A stretch of 23,643 nucleotides of DNA from DASSUW01 sp035717845 (GTDB taxonomy: Bacteria > Actinomycetota > Thermoleophilia > Solirubrobacterales > Solirubrobacteraceae): assembly GCA_035717845.1 (NCBI GenBank), contig DASTIC010000302.1, positions 1-23,643 of the forward strand, given 5' to 3'. The translations under genes were made by a program, and so were the position numbers. Below the pieces are notes generated by a model that saw nothing but the letters and a program-made list of their open reading frames with translations, had not been told where the DNA came from and searched no databases. Shown here piece after piece: positions 14,656 to 22,701 of the stretch. Numbering within the stretch: position 1 is the stretch's first letter; the number at the start of each line of letters is the position of its first letter.

Positions 14656-15324
14656 CTAGCGTTGCGGCTGTGCGTGCGGCTCGGCGAGCAGGTACGCGAG
14701 GACGGCGAGGATCCGGCGGTCGTCGTCGTCTCCCGCGGGAAGGCCGAGCTTGTTGAAGATCGTGCTCACGTGCTTCTGGACGGCGCTCTGGGTGATGGCC
14801 AGTCGCTCGCCGATCGCCTTGTTGGAGCGGCCTTCGGCGACCAGCTCGAGCACCGCGCGCTCACGCGGCGACAACGGCCCCAGTCGGCTCGCTTCCTTCG
14901 GATCTGCCAGCAGTCCGGAGACGACCTGCGGATCGAGGGCGGTGCCGCCGCCGGCCACGCGCCGCAGAGAGGCGACGAAGTCCGCGGGGTCGGCCACGCG
15001 GTCCTTGAGCAGGTAGCCGAGACGTTGCGGCGTTTCGGCCAGCAGCTGCGTCGCGACGCCGACCTCCACGTGGTGGGAGAGCAGCACGATCCCCATCACG
15101 GGGTGGCGGCGGCGGATCTCGTGCGCCGCCTGGATGCCCTCGTCGGTCTGCGTCGGCGGCATGCGGATGTCCACGATCGCCACGTCGGGTTCGTGCTCGT
15201 CCACCGCCGCGAGCAGCTCCTCCGGCGTGGATGCCTCGGCCACGACGTCGATGCCTTCGCCGCGGACGAACGCCGCGATGCCCGCTCGCAGCAGCCGGCT
15301 GTCGTCCGCGATCACGACACGCAC
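14656..15324 (-). CDS. NarL/LuxR-family response regulator
   Basis: This is a 222-residue regulator from GTG 15324. The receiver domain (1-125) has the acid pair Asp7-Asp8 in VVIADDS, phospho-acceptor Asp52 in VDIRMPP and Lys107 in YLLKD. The DNA-binding LuxR domain (about 150-195) has LSPRERAVLELVAEGRSNKA, then IGERLAITQSAVQKHVSTIF. The start overlaps the last 13 bp of the histidine-kinase gene, so they are one transcript. By inference it binds a dyad in the region shared with the divergent ABC exporter, where a perfect 12-bp palindrome lies (17146-17157). The reading frame stays open far upstream antisense to the ABC genes; that is an accident of base composition, and the GTG is the real start. 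Confidence 0.94.
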   Translation of the reverse strand: MRVVIADDSRLLRAGIAAFVRGEGIDVVAEASTPEELLAAVDEHEPDVAIVDIRMPPTQTDEGIQAAHEIRRRHPVMGIVLLSHHVEVGVATQLLAETPQRLGYLLKDRVADPADFVASLRRVAGGGTALDPQVVSGLLADPKEASRLGPLSPRERAVLELVAEGRSNKAIGERLAITQSAVQKHVSTIFNKLGLPAGDDDDRRILAVLAYLLAEPHAQPQR

Positions 15325-17117
15325 GGCAGCTCGGCGGTCACGACGGTCCCGCCGCCCGGGGGGCTGAGGATCAGCAGCGTCCCGTCGAGCGCGGCGACGC
15401 GGTCCGCCAGGCCTCGGAGGCCGGTGCCGGCTGACTCGTCGGCGCCGCCGACGCCGTCGTCGGCGATCTCGACGACGACCAGGCCGTCGCGTCGCGAGAC
15501 GCGTACCGTCGTCTGCGTCGCCCGCGCATACTTCGCGACGTTGGCCAGTGCCTCGCAGGCGACGAAGTACGCCGTCAGCTCCACCGGCTCGGGCAGGCGC
15601 TCCGGGCATTCGAAGGCGACCGTCGTGGCGACGCTCGCGCGCGAGGCCAGTGACTTGAGCGCGGCTTGCAGCCCGTGGTTGAGGATCGCGGGATGGATCC
15701 CACGCGCGAGCTCGCGCAGCTCCTCCAGCGACTGGGAGAGCTCGGCGGTGGCCGAGCTCACGAGTTCCTCCGCCAGCGCCGGGTCCTCGCGGATGCGGCT
15801 CTGGATCATCCGCAGCTGAAGGGCGACGGAGACGAGCCGCTGCTGCGCGCCGTCGTGGAGATTGCGCTCCAGGCGCCGCCGCTCCGCGTCGCCGGCGGCG
15901 ACGATGCGCTCGCGTGACGCGCGCAGCTCCGCGAGGCGACCCGCGGACTCGGCCTGGAGCCGCGCGTCGTCGAGCGCGATCGCGGCCGTGGCCGCGACGG
16001 CCTCCACGAGTTCCGGATCGTCGTCGAGTGCCGCGTCGTAGACGAGCATCCCGAGCTCGCGGCCGTCGCGCTCGACCGGCGCCGACGTACGATCGCCGCC
16101 CGGCGCCGGCGGCGCAACCGGTTGTCCGGCGCCGTCGATGTAGGAGCGCCCGCCCGGCACGCGATAGGCCAGGACGAGCGATGGATCGCCGAGCGTCTTG
16201 GCGAGGCCCGCTTCCAGCTGCACACCGCGCCGCGTGCCGAGCTCGCGGAAGAGGTCCGCGAGCCCTCCGCGCGCGAGCCGGGAGCGCAGCAGGCCCCACA
16301 GCAGCGCGGCCGGGACCGTGAGCAGCGCCGTGTTGAGGATCCACACGAGCGGGATCACCGGCGACTCCAGCAGGAGGGTCGCCAGCCAGGCAGCGAACAG
16401 GATGCCGGACAGGCTCCCGCCCAGGCTCGGCAGCAGCGCCCGCCGCCGCGGCCGCGAGGCCGAGCGCCAGCGCGCGCCGATCACGAACGCGACGGCCAGC
16501 GACGCGACGATCAAGACAGCCCACTGGACCTTCGTCAGCGCCTCCGCGATCCCGGCGTCGGGCCGCACGAGCAGCAGGTTGTCCTCCACATCCAGGAACA
16601 GCATCACCGCGAACTGGAGGACGAAGAGGCCGACGAAGAACATCCCGACGAGCACGTGGTCGACCGTCGAGACGAGTCGGCCGCCCGTGACGAAGCTCAG
16701 GATCAGCGCCACGTAGACGACGATCCACACCTCGCCGAGCAACAGGGCGGCCGTGAATGCCAGGGCCGAGTCGATCTGCGTGAGGATCTCGGAGAAGACC
16801 ACGCCGAACCCGGCGACGGTGAGCATCGGTCCGACCGCGCTGTCGCGGCGCCGGCGCCAGGCGACGAGGCCGCACGCCATGAAGGAGATGCCAGAGAGCC
16901 GGTGGATCACCTCGTTGCCGGGCACCGGCGGATCGCCGGCGAAGACGGGGATCAGCGCGATGACGCCGGCCGCGGCCACGGCCGCCCAGAGGGCGACCCA
17001 GAACCGCGTGCCGTGCGTGCGTGCCGTCAGGTGACCGAGCCCACGGAGGCGTCCGCGCTCCACCGGACGGGCGAGGAGCTCGCTCGTTCCACCAGCCCAG
17101 CTGACCAGGCGCAGCAC
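15312..17117 (-). CDS. Membrane sensor histidine kinase (HisKA_3 / NarL-partner type)
   Basis: This is a 601-residue kinase from GTG 17117. The N-terminal half holds about eight membrane helices between residues 38 and 276, with short loops, so it probably senses within or near the membrane. A GAF-like region (about 290-385) precedes the DHp domain, ERRRLERNLHDGAQQRL, with phospho-accepting His421 followed by D-G-A-Q-Q, typical of HisKA_3. The ATPase domain has the N-box CEALANVAKYA (Asn526), the G1 box DDGVGG (about 553-558) and GTGLRGL (564-570). All catalytic motifs are present. It overlaps the response-regulator start. It is divergent from the MacB-like ABC operon, an arrangement in which the system usually controls the exporter and responds to its substrate or to envelope damage. 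Confidence 0.94.
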   Translation of the reverse strand: MLRLVSWAGGTSELLARPVERGRLRGLGHLTARTHGTRFWVALWAAVAAAGVIALIPVFAGDPPVPGNEVIHRLSGISFMACGLVAWRRRRDSAVGPMLTVAGFGVVFSEILTQIDSALAFTAALLLGEVWIVVYVALILSFVTGGRLVSTVDHVLVGMFFVGLFVLQFAVMLFLDVEDNLLLVRPDAGIAEALTKVQWAVLIVASLAVAFVIGARWRSASRPRRRALLPSLGGSLSGILFAAWLATLLLESPVIPLVWILNTALLTVPAALLWGLLRSRLARGGLADLFRELGTRRGVQLEAGLAKTLGDPSLVLAYRVPGGRSYIDGAGQPVAPPAPGGDRTSAPVERDGRELGMLVYDAALDDDPELVEAVAATAAIALDDARLQAESAGRLAELRASRERIVAAGDAERRRLERNLHDGAQQRLVSVALQLRMIQSRIREDPALAEELVSSATAELSQSLEELRELARGIHPAILNHGLQAALKSLASRASVATTVAFECPERLPEPVELTAYFVACEALANVAKYARATQTTVRVSRRDGLVVVEIADDGVGGADESAGTGLRGLADRVAALDGTLLILSPPGGGTVVTAELPCVS

Positions 17118-17145
17118 GGCCCGACTCTAGTCGGCCGCGGAAGGT

Positions 17146-17157
17146 ACGGCTAGCCGT
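17146..17157. promoter_or_regulatory. Candidate response-regulator operator (perfect palindrome)
   Basis: ACGGCTAGCCGT is a perfect 12-bp palindrome; allowing one mismatch pair it extends to 18 bp (17143-17160). It is centred in the region between the divergent histidine kinase and ABC ATPase genes, 29 bp from the kinase start. NarL-type regulators bind such dyads, so it is a good candidate for control of both operons. This is inference from position. Confidence 0.45.
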
Positions 17158-17238
17158 CCCTTCAAGCGTCAGCGCGCGGAGTGACGGACGCAGGCAGGCC
17201 CGATGGGACGCGCGCGGCGGGAAGGCGAGAGTGCACTC

Positions 17239-18000
17239 ATGCTCACGACGAGGAAGGCAAGAAAAGCGCCGGTCGATGCTCCCGCGATCGCCCTTCGCGA
17301 CGTCCGCAAGGTCTATGGCCAGGGTGACGGAGCCGTCGTCGCCCTCGACGGCATCAGCATCGCACTGGCCCGGGGTTCGTTCACCGCCATCATGGGGCCA
17401 TCGGGGTCCGGGAAGAGCACGTTCCTGCACGTGGCGGCCGGGCTGGACCGTCCCACCTCCGGAGCCGTGGCGCTCGGCGACACCGAGCTGACGGGGCTCA
17501 ACGAGCGGCGGTTGACGATCCTGCGGCGCGAGCGGGTCGGCTTCGTCTTCCAGGCGTTCAACCTCTTGCCCTCGCTCACGGTCACGCAGAACATCGGCCT
17601 GCCGCTGCGCCTCGACGGCCGCCGTCCGCGGCGCTCGGAGGTGCGCGAGGTCGCGGCCCGGGTCGGGCTGGACGGTCGCCTGCGCCATCGTCCCGCCCAG
17701 CTCTCCGGCGGCCAGCAGCAGCGCGTGGCGATCGCCCGGGCGCTCATCACGCGGCCGCAGGTCCTGTTCGCGGACGAGCCGACCGGCGCGCTGGACAGCC
17801 GCACCGGGCGCGACGTGCTCGCGCTCCTGCGCGAGGTCGTCGACGTGGACGGCCACACGGTCGTCATGGTCACCCACGACCCCGTGGCGGCGGCGCACGC
17901 CGACCGCGTCGTCCTCATCGCCGACGGCCGGATCGCCGGGACGCTCGAGGCTCCCGACGCCGACGAGGTCGCCGAGCGGCTCGCGCACCTGGGGGACTGA
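17239..18000 (+). CDS. ABC transporter ATP-binding protein (MacB/LolD type)
   Basis: This is a 253-residue ATPase from ATG 17239; an in-frame ATG at 17203 would add 12 residues, and neither has a strong ribosome-binding site. All motifs are complete: Walker A GPSGSGKST (53-61), Q-loop VFQAFNLLPSLT (Gln105), signature LSGGQQQR (155-162), Walker B VLFADE (175-180) followed by PTGALD, and switch His213 in VTHD. The sequence after the Q-loop and the PTGALD D-loop are typical of the LolD/MacB/FtsE branch, which powers mechanotransmission or export with FtsX-type permeases. The permease gene starts 3 bp after the stop. It is divergent from the two-component system that probably regulates it. Confidence 0.95.
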   Translation: MLTTRKARKAPVDAPAIALRDVRKVYGQGDGAVVALDGISIALARGSFTAIMGPSGSGKSTFLHVAAGLDRPTSGAVALGDTELTGLNERRLTILRRERVGFVFQAFNLLPSLTVTQNIGLPLRLDGRRPRRSEVREVAARVGLDGRLRHRPAQLSGGQQQRVAIARALITRPQVLFADEPTGALDSRTGRDVLALLREVVDVDGHTVVMVTHDPVAAAHADRVVLIADGRIAGTLEAPDADEVAERLAHLGD

Positions 18001-18003
18001 GCC

Positions 18004-20463
18004 GTGCTTCGCCTCGCCCTCCTCAGCGGCCGCGGCCGCCTCAGCACGTTCGCAGGCGCCCTGGTGGCCCTCATCGCGTCGTCCGCCCTCGTGATGGCCG
18101 GCGGCATGCCGTTCGAAGCGGCGCTGCGCACCCAGCCGCCCGTCGAGCGCTACGCCCGCGCCGCGGCCGTGGTCACCGGGCAGCAGGTCGTCGGCACCGA
18201 GGACGCCGTCGTGCTGGGCGAGCGCGCCCGCGTCGATTCCTCGCTCGCCGGCCGGCTGTCGGCCGTCCCCGGCGTGCGGGCGGCGATCGCCGACGTCTCG
18301 GCGCCGGCCCGCCTCGGCAATCGGTCCACCGTCGCCCACGGGTGGAGCAGCGCCGCGCTGACCCCCTACGTGCTGAGCGCCGGACGCCCACCCGCCGGGC
18401 CCGACGAAGTCGTCACCGGCTACCCCGCCGCGGTCGGCGAGAAGCTGCGCCTCGCGTCCACCGAAGCCGCCCGCACCGTCACCGTGGTCGGGGTCGCCCG
18501 GCCACGCCACGCCGTGCGGCGCCAGGCGGCGGTCTTTCTCACCGACGGCGAGGCCTCGCGCCTGGCCGGTCACCCGGCGCGCGTCGACGCGATCGGCGTG
18601 CTCGCCGGCCCCGGCTTCAACGCCGCGCGCCTGCGTGACGCCGCGGGCGGCGCGGAGGTGTACACCGGCGACGCGCGCGGCAAGGCCGAGTATCCCGAGC
18701 TGCTCCAGACGCGGACCGAGCTGATCGCCGTCACCGCGGCGTTCGGCGGACTGGCGCTGTTCATCGCGCTCTTCGTCGTGGCCAGCACGATGGGCCTGTC
18801 GATCCAGCAGCGCGAGCGCGAGATCGCGCTCCTGCGCGCGGTGGCCGCGACGCCCGGGCAGATCCGCCGCATGATCTCCTGGGAGGCCGCGATCGTGGGC
18901 CTGGTCGGCTCGGCGGCGGGAATCTGGCCCGGGGCCGTGCTCGGCAGGGAGCTCGCAGACGCGCTCGTGGAGCACGCAGTCGCGCCGCCGAACATGACCG
19001 TCAGCGCCGGCTGGCTGCCGATGACGGCGGCGGTCGGCGGCGGAGTGGTGGCGGCGCTGCTCGCCGTCCTCGCCGCCGGGCGGCGCGCCGCCCGCGTGCC
19101 GCCGACCCACGCGCTGACCGATGCCGCCGTCGAGCCACGGCTGCTCGGCCCGGGGCGGCTGATCGGCGGGCTGGTGTCGCTGGCCGGCGCGGTGCCCCTG
19201 TTCGCCGTCGCGACGACCACCAGCGCCCCGGACACGGCCGCGGCGACGTCGGAGATGACCGCGCTCTTCCTCGTGGCAGCGGTCGGCTTCCTCGGACCGG
19301 TCGTGGCGCGTCTCGCCGCCGGAGTCCTCGGGCCGCCGCTCGCGCGCCTCTCCCCGGTCGGCGGCTTCCTGGCATCGGCGAACCTGCACACCGCCACGCG
19401 GCGCTTCTCGTCGGCCAGCACGCCGCTGATGCTCACCGTCGGTCTCAGCTGCACCCTGTTGTTCAGCTCGACCACCATCGATCACGCCGTCACGCAGGAG
19501 CGGCGCGCGGGCCTCGGCGGCGAGCTCGCCGTCACGAGCACCGGTCCCGGACTGCCCGCCGCGGCGTTGGCCGACGTGCGCGCCGTTCGCGAAGTGCGCT
19601 CGGCCGTCGCCCTGACGCCCACGACGCTCGGCCCGAGCCTGGGGGTCTCCGATGACGTGATCCCCGCGCAGGTCCTCAGCGGAGGGCAGGGGGGCGGACT
19701 CGACGTCGGCGTAACCGCCGGCTCGCTGACCGCATTGCAGGGCGACACGATCGCCCTCGGGCGCCGGCGCGCCGACGCGGTGGACGCGGAGATCGGCGAC
19801 CGCGTGTCTGTGACGCTCGGCGACGGGACCCGCACGCGCGCCACGGTCGTGGCGATCTACAGCCGCGCGCTGGGATTCGGCGACGCGCTTCTCGCACCCG
19901 AGCTGGCAGCCGGGCACCAGACCAGCCCGCTGGTCGGGACGATCCTCGTGCAGAGCGCAGACCCGACCGGCGTCGCCCGGCGCGTGCGGGCATTGGCTCC
20001 GCGCTATCCGGGCCTGAAGGTCAGCGACCGGGCCTCGCTCGCGACCGTGACGGACGCCGACCGCGAGCTCAACCGCTGGCTCGGCCCGCTGTTCGTCGCG
20101 ATCATCTTCGCCTTCACCTCGATCGCCGTGGTCAACACACTCGCGATGATCGCCCTCCAGCGGGGCCGCGAGCTCGGGCTCCTGCGGCTCGTGGGCGGCA
20201 CCGCGCGCCAGGTGCGCTCGATGGCCCGCTGGGAGGCCGGGCTGATCATCACGATCGGGCTCGGGCTCGGTCTGGCGATCGCGGCCACGGCGCTGCTGCC
20301 GCTCAGCCACGCGCTGACGGGCTCCATCCGTCCGCACGTCCCGCCCGACCAGCTCGCGGCGATCCTCGGCGTCTCGGCGCTGCTGGCGCTGCTCGCCCTG
20401 GCGCTGCCGACGCGGCGGGCGCTGCGCGCACGCCCGGTCGAGGCGATCGGGCTGGGTGAGTAG
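18004..20463 (+). CDS. FtsX-like ABC permease with two FtsX domains
   Basis: This is an 819-residue permease from GTG 18004. Helix 1 (about 14-33) is followed by a large extracytoplasmic domain (about 40-238), three helices (about 243-262, 295-312, 340-360), a middle helix pair (about 385-440), another helix near 475-490, a second extracytoplasmic domain (about 490-690) and three final helices (about 694-715, 747-770, 784-803). The two FtsX halves repeat the signature QQREREIALLRAVAATPGQI and LQRGRELGLLRLVGGTARQV. This ten-helix layout in one chain means no second permease is needed. With the ATPase it should form a MacB-like exporter or lipoprotein/peptide extruder. Substrate unknown. Many related systems confer resistance to antimicrobial peptides, but nothing here shows that. 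Confidence 0.93.
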   Translation: MLRLALLSGRGRLSTFAGALVALIASSALVMAGGMPFEAALRTQPPVERYARAAAVVTGQQVVGTEDAVVLGERARVDSSLAGRLSAVPGVRAAIADVSAPARLGNRSTVAHGWSSAALTPYVLSAGRPPAGPDEVVTGYPAAVGEKLRLASTEAARTVTVVGVARPRHAVRRQAAVFLTDGEASRLAGHPARVDAIGVLAGPGFNAARLRDAAGGAEVYTGDARGKAEYPELLQTRTELIAVTAAFGGLALFIALFVVASTMGLSIQQREREIALLRAVAATPGQIRRMISWEAAIVGLVGSAAGIWPGAVLGRELADALVEHAVAPPNMTVSAGWLPMTAAVGGGVVAALLAVLAAGRRAARVPPTHALTDAAVEPRLLGPGRLIGGLVSLAGAVPLFAVATTTSAPDTAAATSEMTALFLVAAVGFLGPVVARLAAGVLGPPLARLSPVGGFLASANLHTATRRFSSASTPLMLTVGLSCTLLFSSTTIDHAVTQERRAGLGGELAVTSTGPGLPAAALADVRAVREVRSAVALTPTTLGPSLGVSDDVIPAQVLSGGQGGGLDVGVTAGSLTALQGDTIALGRRRADAVDAEIGDRVSVTLGDGTRTRATVVAIYSRALGFGDALLAPELAAGHQTSPLVGTILVQSADPTGVARRVRALAPRYPGLKVSDRASLATVTDADRELNRWLGPLFVAIIFAFTSIAVVNTLAMIALQRGRELGLLRLVGGTARQVRSMARWEAGLIITIGLGLGLAIAATALLPLSHALTGSIRPHVPPDQLAAILGVSALLALLALALPTRRALRARPVEAIGLGE

Positions 20464-20470
20464 CTGGCAG

Positions 20471-20499
20471 CGCGCCTGAGAGGATTCGAACCTCTTACC
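20471..20499 (+). repeat. Left copy of 29-nt imperfect direct repeat
   Basis: It covers the T-arm and acceptor 3' strand of the tRNA remnant. It matches 23471-23499 at 25 of 29 positions, including CGCGCC and an identical AGGATTCGAA. The pair bounds the HD-GYP/ABM/SRPBCC genes like attachment-site repeats, but no integrase is seen. Confidence 0.6.
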
Positions 20500-20528
20500 T
20501 TCGGTTCCCTAGACCGAGGCCGAAGCGC
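20471..20528 (-). pseudogene. tRNA remnant: complete 3' half, no D-arm
   Basis: On the minus strand, 20517-20501 form a perfect 5-bp anticodon stem (TCGGT/ACCGA) with 7-nt loop CTAGGGA, U33 in place and apparent anticodon AGG with G37. A 5-nt variable loop (AGGTA) and a perfect T-arm (AGAGG, loop TTCGAAT, CCTCT) follow, then CAGGCGC and G as acceptor 3' strand; CCA is not encoded. Upstream there is no D-arm. GCGCTTC (20528-20522) can pair 6 of 7 with the acceptor strand, leaving only GGCC in place of the D-arm. This is either a tRNA with a D-arm deletion or a 3'-half left by an integration event; the acceptor pairing could be chance. A working tRNA is unlikely. Confidence 0.6.
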
Positions 20529-20539
20529 CTTGGGTCTAG
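20509..20539. repeat. Strong inverted repeat overlapping the tRNA remnant
   Basis: CTAGACC-g-AGGC and GCCTT-GGGTCTAG form about a 12-bp stem with one bulge and one G-T pair; the loop CGAAGC is at 20521-20526. It competes with the anticodon-arm fold. It has no T-run, so it is not an obvious terminator. Otherwise the 317-bp gap 20464-20780 holds no gene I can support. Confidence 0.5.
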
Positions 20540-20768
20540 AGAGCCAAACCCGCGACGCTGGGTCGCCAGGAAATCAGGGCACGCGAGTTCGAGCATGGCG
20601 AACCGCCTGGCGGCGAGACATGTGGACAAGACGCGTGCTCGGGGACCGAGAGCGGGAGCGACCAAGCACAACCGTGGTCAGGGCGTCGGGTATCTGACGC
20701 CTCGGTTATCGGCTCGAGGGCGGTGACCGAGCGTCGAGGATGTCGCTGCTTGTCGGACCGGGCGCGGA

Positions 20769-20774
20769 TACTGT
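20769..20774 (+). promoter_or_regulatory. Possible -10 element for a leaderless transcript
   Basis: TACTGT ends 6 nt before GTG 20781, which would place the transcription start at or near the start codon. No ribosome-binding site is visible for this gene, which fits leaderless translation. No well-spaced -35 is seen, so this is weak. Confidence 0.3.
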
Positions 20775-20780
20775 CGGGTC

Positions 20781-22376
20781 GTGGCACACGAGCCGTCCCA
20801 CGGCGCCACTCAGGTCCGCGCCGCGGAGGTGATCGGGGCCCTGTGCCTAGCGACCGACCTCGGCATGGGGTTCCCGTTCGAGCATGGGCTGCGAAGCACG
20901 CTGGCCGCGGCGCGGCTCGCTGACAGGCTCGGGGTCGACCCGGCGACGGCGTCGCAGGCCTACTACGCCTGCCTGCTTTCCCATGCGGGCTGCACCACCG
21001 ACGCCCACGTCACCGCTGAGATCTTCGGCGATTCGCTCACCACCCATCTCAATCCCGTCTTGTACGGGTCCCAGCGAGAGGTCCTGACCGGGCTCGTCCG
21101 CGCGCTGCCCGAGCCGGAGAGCCGGGCGCCCGTGCGTGCCCTTCAGGTCGCGCGCGGGCTCCCGAGGATCGCCCGCGTGCAGCGTCCGCACTTTACGGCC
21201 ATGTGCGAGGTGGCGCAGATGCTGGCCGACGGGGTCGGGCTGCCCTCCTCGATCGCGGGCCTGCTCGCCCACCTGACCGAGCGCTGGGACGGCAAGGGCC
21301 CGCTTCGACGGGCCAAGGGCGAGCAGATCCCGCTGCCGATGCGGATCGTGCACGTCGCCGTCGACGCCACTTTCCAGCATTGGCTCGGTGGCGTGGAGCG
21401 CGCGGCGCGGCTCGCCGCTGAGCGCGCCGGAGGCGGGCTCGATCCGGACGTGGCCGCCTGCTTCGCCGACGACGCCGAGGCGATCCTCGCACTCGATCCT
21501 GAGGCGTCGGCTTGGGATGAGGTGCTCGCGTGTGAGCCGGAGCCCCGCCTGACGCTCGAGGGAGAGGCGATCGACCGGGCGCTGTCGGCGATCGGCGGCT
21601 TCGCGGACCTGATCTCGCCCTACCTGACCGGCCATTCGCTGGGCGTCGCCGAGCTCGCCGCCGCAGCGGCAGAGCGCTGCCGGCTGGACGACACCAGAGC
21701 GACAGCGGTCCGGCGCGCGGCGCTCGTCCACGATGTCGGCCGTGTCGCGGTCGGCGCCGGCACCTGGCAGCTGGCAAGGCCGCTGACGGTCGGCGAGTGG
21801 GAGCAGGTTCGCCTTCATCCCTACCAGACCGAGCGCGTGATCTCGCGCTCGCCGTTCCTCTCCGCGCTGGCGCCGGTCGCTGGTGCGCACCACGAGCGCC
21901 TCGACGGCTCGGGCTACCATCGCGGCTCATCCGCCGCTGAGCTTGCGCTGCCGGCTCGTCTGCTCGCGGCCGCCGACGCCTTCCATGCGATGTGTGAGCC
22001 ACGGCCGCACCGCGAACCGGTGGCGCCGAAACGGGCGGCCGAGGCCCTGGGACGCGAGGCGAGCGCCGGCCGCCTTGACCCCGACGCGGTCACCGCCGTG
22101 GTCGAGGCGGCCGGGGAGCGGGCGCCGCGCCTGGAGCGCCCGGCTGGGCTGACCGAGCGCGAGGTCGAGGTCCTCGGCATGCTCGCCCGCGGCCTTCAGA
22201 CCAAGCAGGTCGCCCGGGGTCTCGGGATCTCGGTCAAGACCGCCGACAGCCACATCCAGCACGCCTACCGCAAGGTCGGGGTCTCGACCCGCGCGGCGGC
22301 GACCCTGTTCGCGATGGAGCATGGCCTGATCGCGTCAGGAGAACTCCCGATTGTGCGCGCGGCGCCTCGGTCGTAG
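20781..22376 (+). CDS. Tandem HD-GYP-like regulator with LuxR DNA-binding domain
   Basis: This is a 531-residue protein from GTG 20781. The second HD-GYP region (about 265-445) keeps the motifs: HDVG (His317-Asp318), HP at 346-347, and HHERLDGSGYHRG (370-382), where GYP reads GYH, a common actinobacterial variant. The first 200 residues look like a degenerate copy: LLSHAGC in place of HD and HLTERWDGKGP in place of HHExxDGxGYP, so that copy has probably lost metal binding. The C-terminus (about 456-515) is a LuxR helix-turn-helix: LTEREVEVLGMLARGLQTKQ, then GISVKTADSHIQHAYRKVGV. HD-GYP domains hydrolyse cyclic di-GMP or related nucleotides; coupled to LuxR, the protein may switch transcription on sensing a nucleotide. 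The two small genes that follow are its likely operon partners or targets. Confidence 0.9.
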   Translation: MAHEPSHGATQVRAAEVIGALCLATDLGMGFPFEHGLRSTLAAARLADRLGVDPATASQAYYACLLSHAGCTTDAHVTAEIFGDSLTTHLNPVLYGSQREVLTGLVRALPEPESRAPVRALQVARGLPRIARVQRPHFTAMCEVAQMLADGVGLPSSIAGLLAHLTERWDGKGPLRRAKGEQIPLPMRIVHVAVDATFQHWLGGVERAARLAAERAGGGLDPDVAACFADDAEAILALDPEASAWDEVLACEPEPRLTLEGEAIDRALSAIGGFADLISPYLTGHSLGVAELAAAAAERCRLDDTRATAVRRAALVHDVGRVAVGAGTWQLARPLTVGEWEQVRLHPYQTERVISRSPFLSALAPVAGAHHERLDGSGYHRGSSAAELALPARLLAAADAFHAMCEPRPHREPVAPKRAAEALGREASAGRLDPDAVTAVVEAAGERAPRLERPAGLTEREVEVLGMLARGLQTKQVARGLGISVKTADSHIQHAYRKVGVSTRAAATLFAMEHGLIASGELPIVRAAPRS

Positions 22377-22431
22377 CGTCCGCCTCGGCTCGACGGGCAC
22401 GTCGAGCGCGAACGAAACGAAGGAGGAGAGC

Positions 22432-22701
22432 ATGGCGGTCGCGATGCTGGTGGACAACCCCGAGGGCTCGCAGGAGACCTACGACAGGGTCCGCGAGCGG
22501 CTCGGCTTGGAGAGGCCCGCCGGGGGGATCTTCCACGTCGCCGGTCCCAGCCCGAACGGCGGCTGGCGAGTGATCGAGGTGTGGGAGTCGGAGGAGGATG
22601 CCAAGCAGTTCGTCGAACGCCTGCGGCCCGCCTTCGAGGCGGTCGGCGCCCCCGCGCCCCCTCCGCCCGAGCTGTGGCCCGTGCACAACTACATGGCGTG
22701 A
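22432..22701 (+). CDS. ABM-like dimeric alpha/beta-barrel small protein
   Basis: This is an 89-residue protein from ATG 22432 behind a strong AGGAGGAG (22421-22428). The pattern of strand (MAVAMLVDNPEG), helix (SQETYDRVRERLG), strand, then GGWRVIEVWESEEDAKQFVE and a final HNYMA matches single-domain antibiotic-biosynthesis-monooxygenase-like or stress-response barrel proteins, which pair as dimers. Many members have no known substrate, and no catalytic residue can be pointed out here. It lies 55 bp after the HD-GYP-LuxR gene and its stop overlaps the SRPBCC start (GTGA), so the last two genes are coupled. Confidence 0.75.
   Translation: MAVAMLVDNPEGSQETYDRVRERLGLERPAGGIFHVAGPSPNGGWRVIEVWESEEDAKQFVERLRPAFEAVGAPAPPPPELWPVHNYMA

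Noticed and set aside
14656..20337. A single minus-strand open frame of 1,893 codons
   Set aside because: Only its last 222 codons are the response regulator. The rest is antisense to the histidine-kinase overlap region and the ABC genes, and is Arg/Gly-rich low-complexity sequence; GC-rich codon bias keeps the antisense frame open.
20471..20528. A functional tRNA-Pro(AGG) gene
   Set aside because: There is no D-arm, the seventh acceptor pair is mismatched, and a strong competing hairpin uses the anticodon loop.
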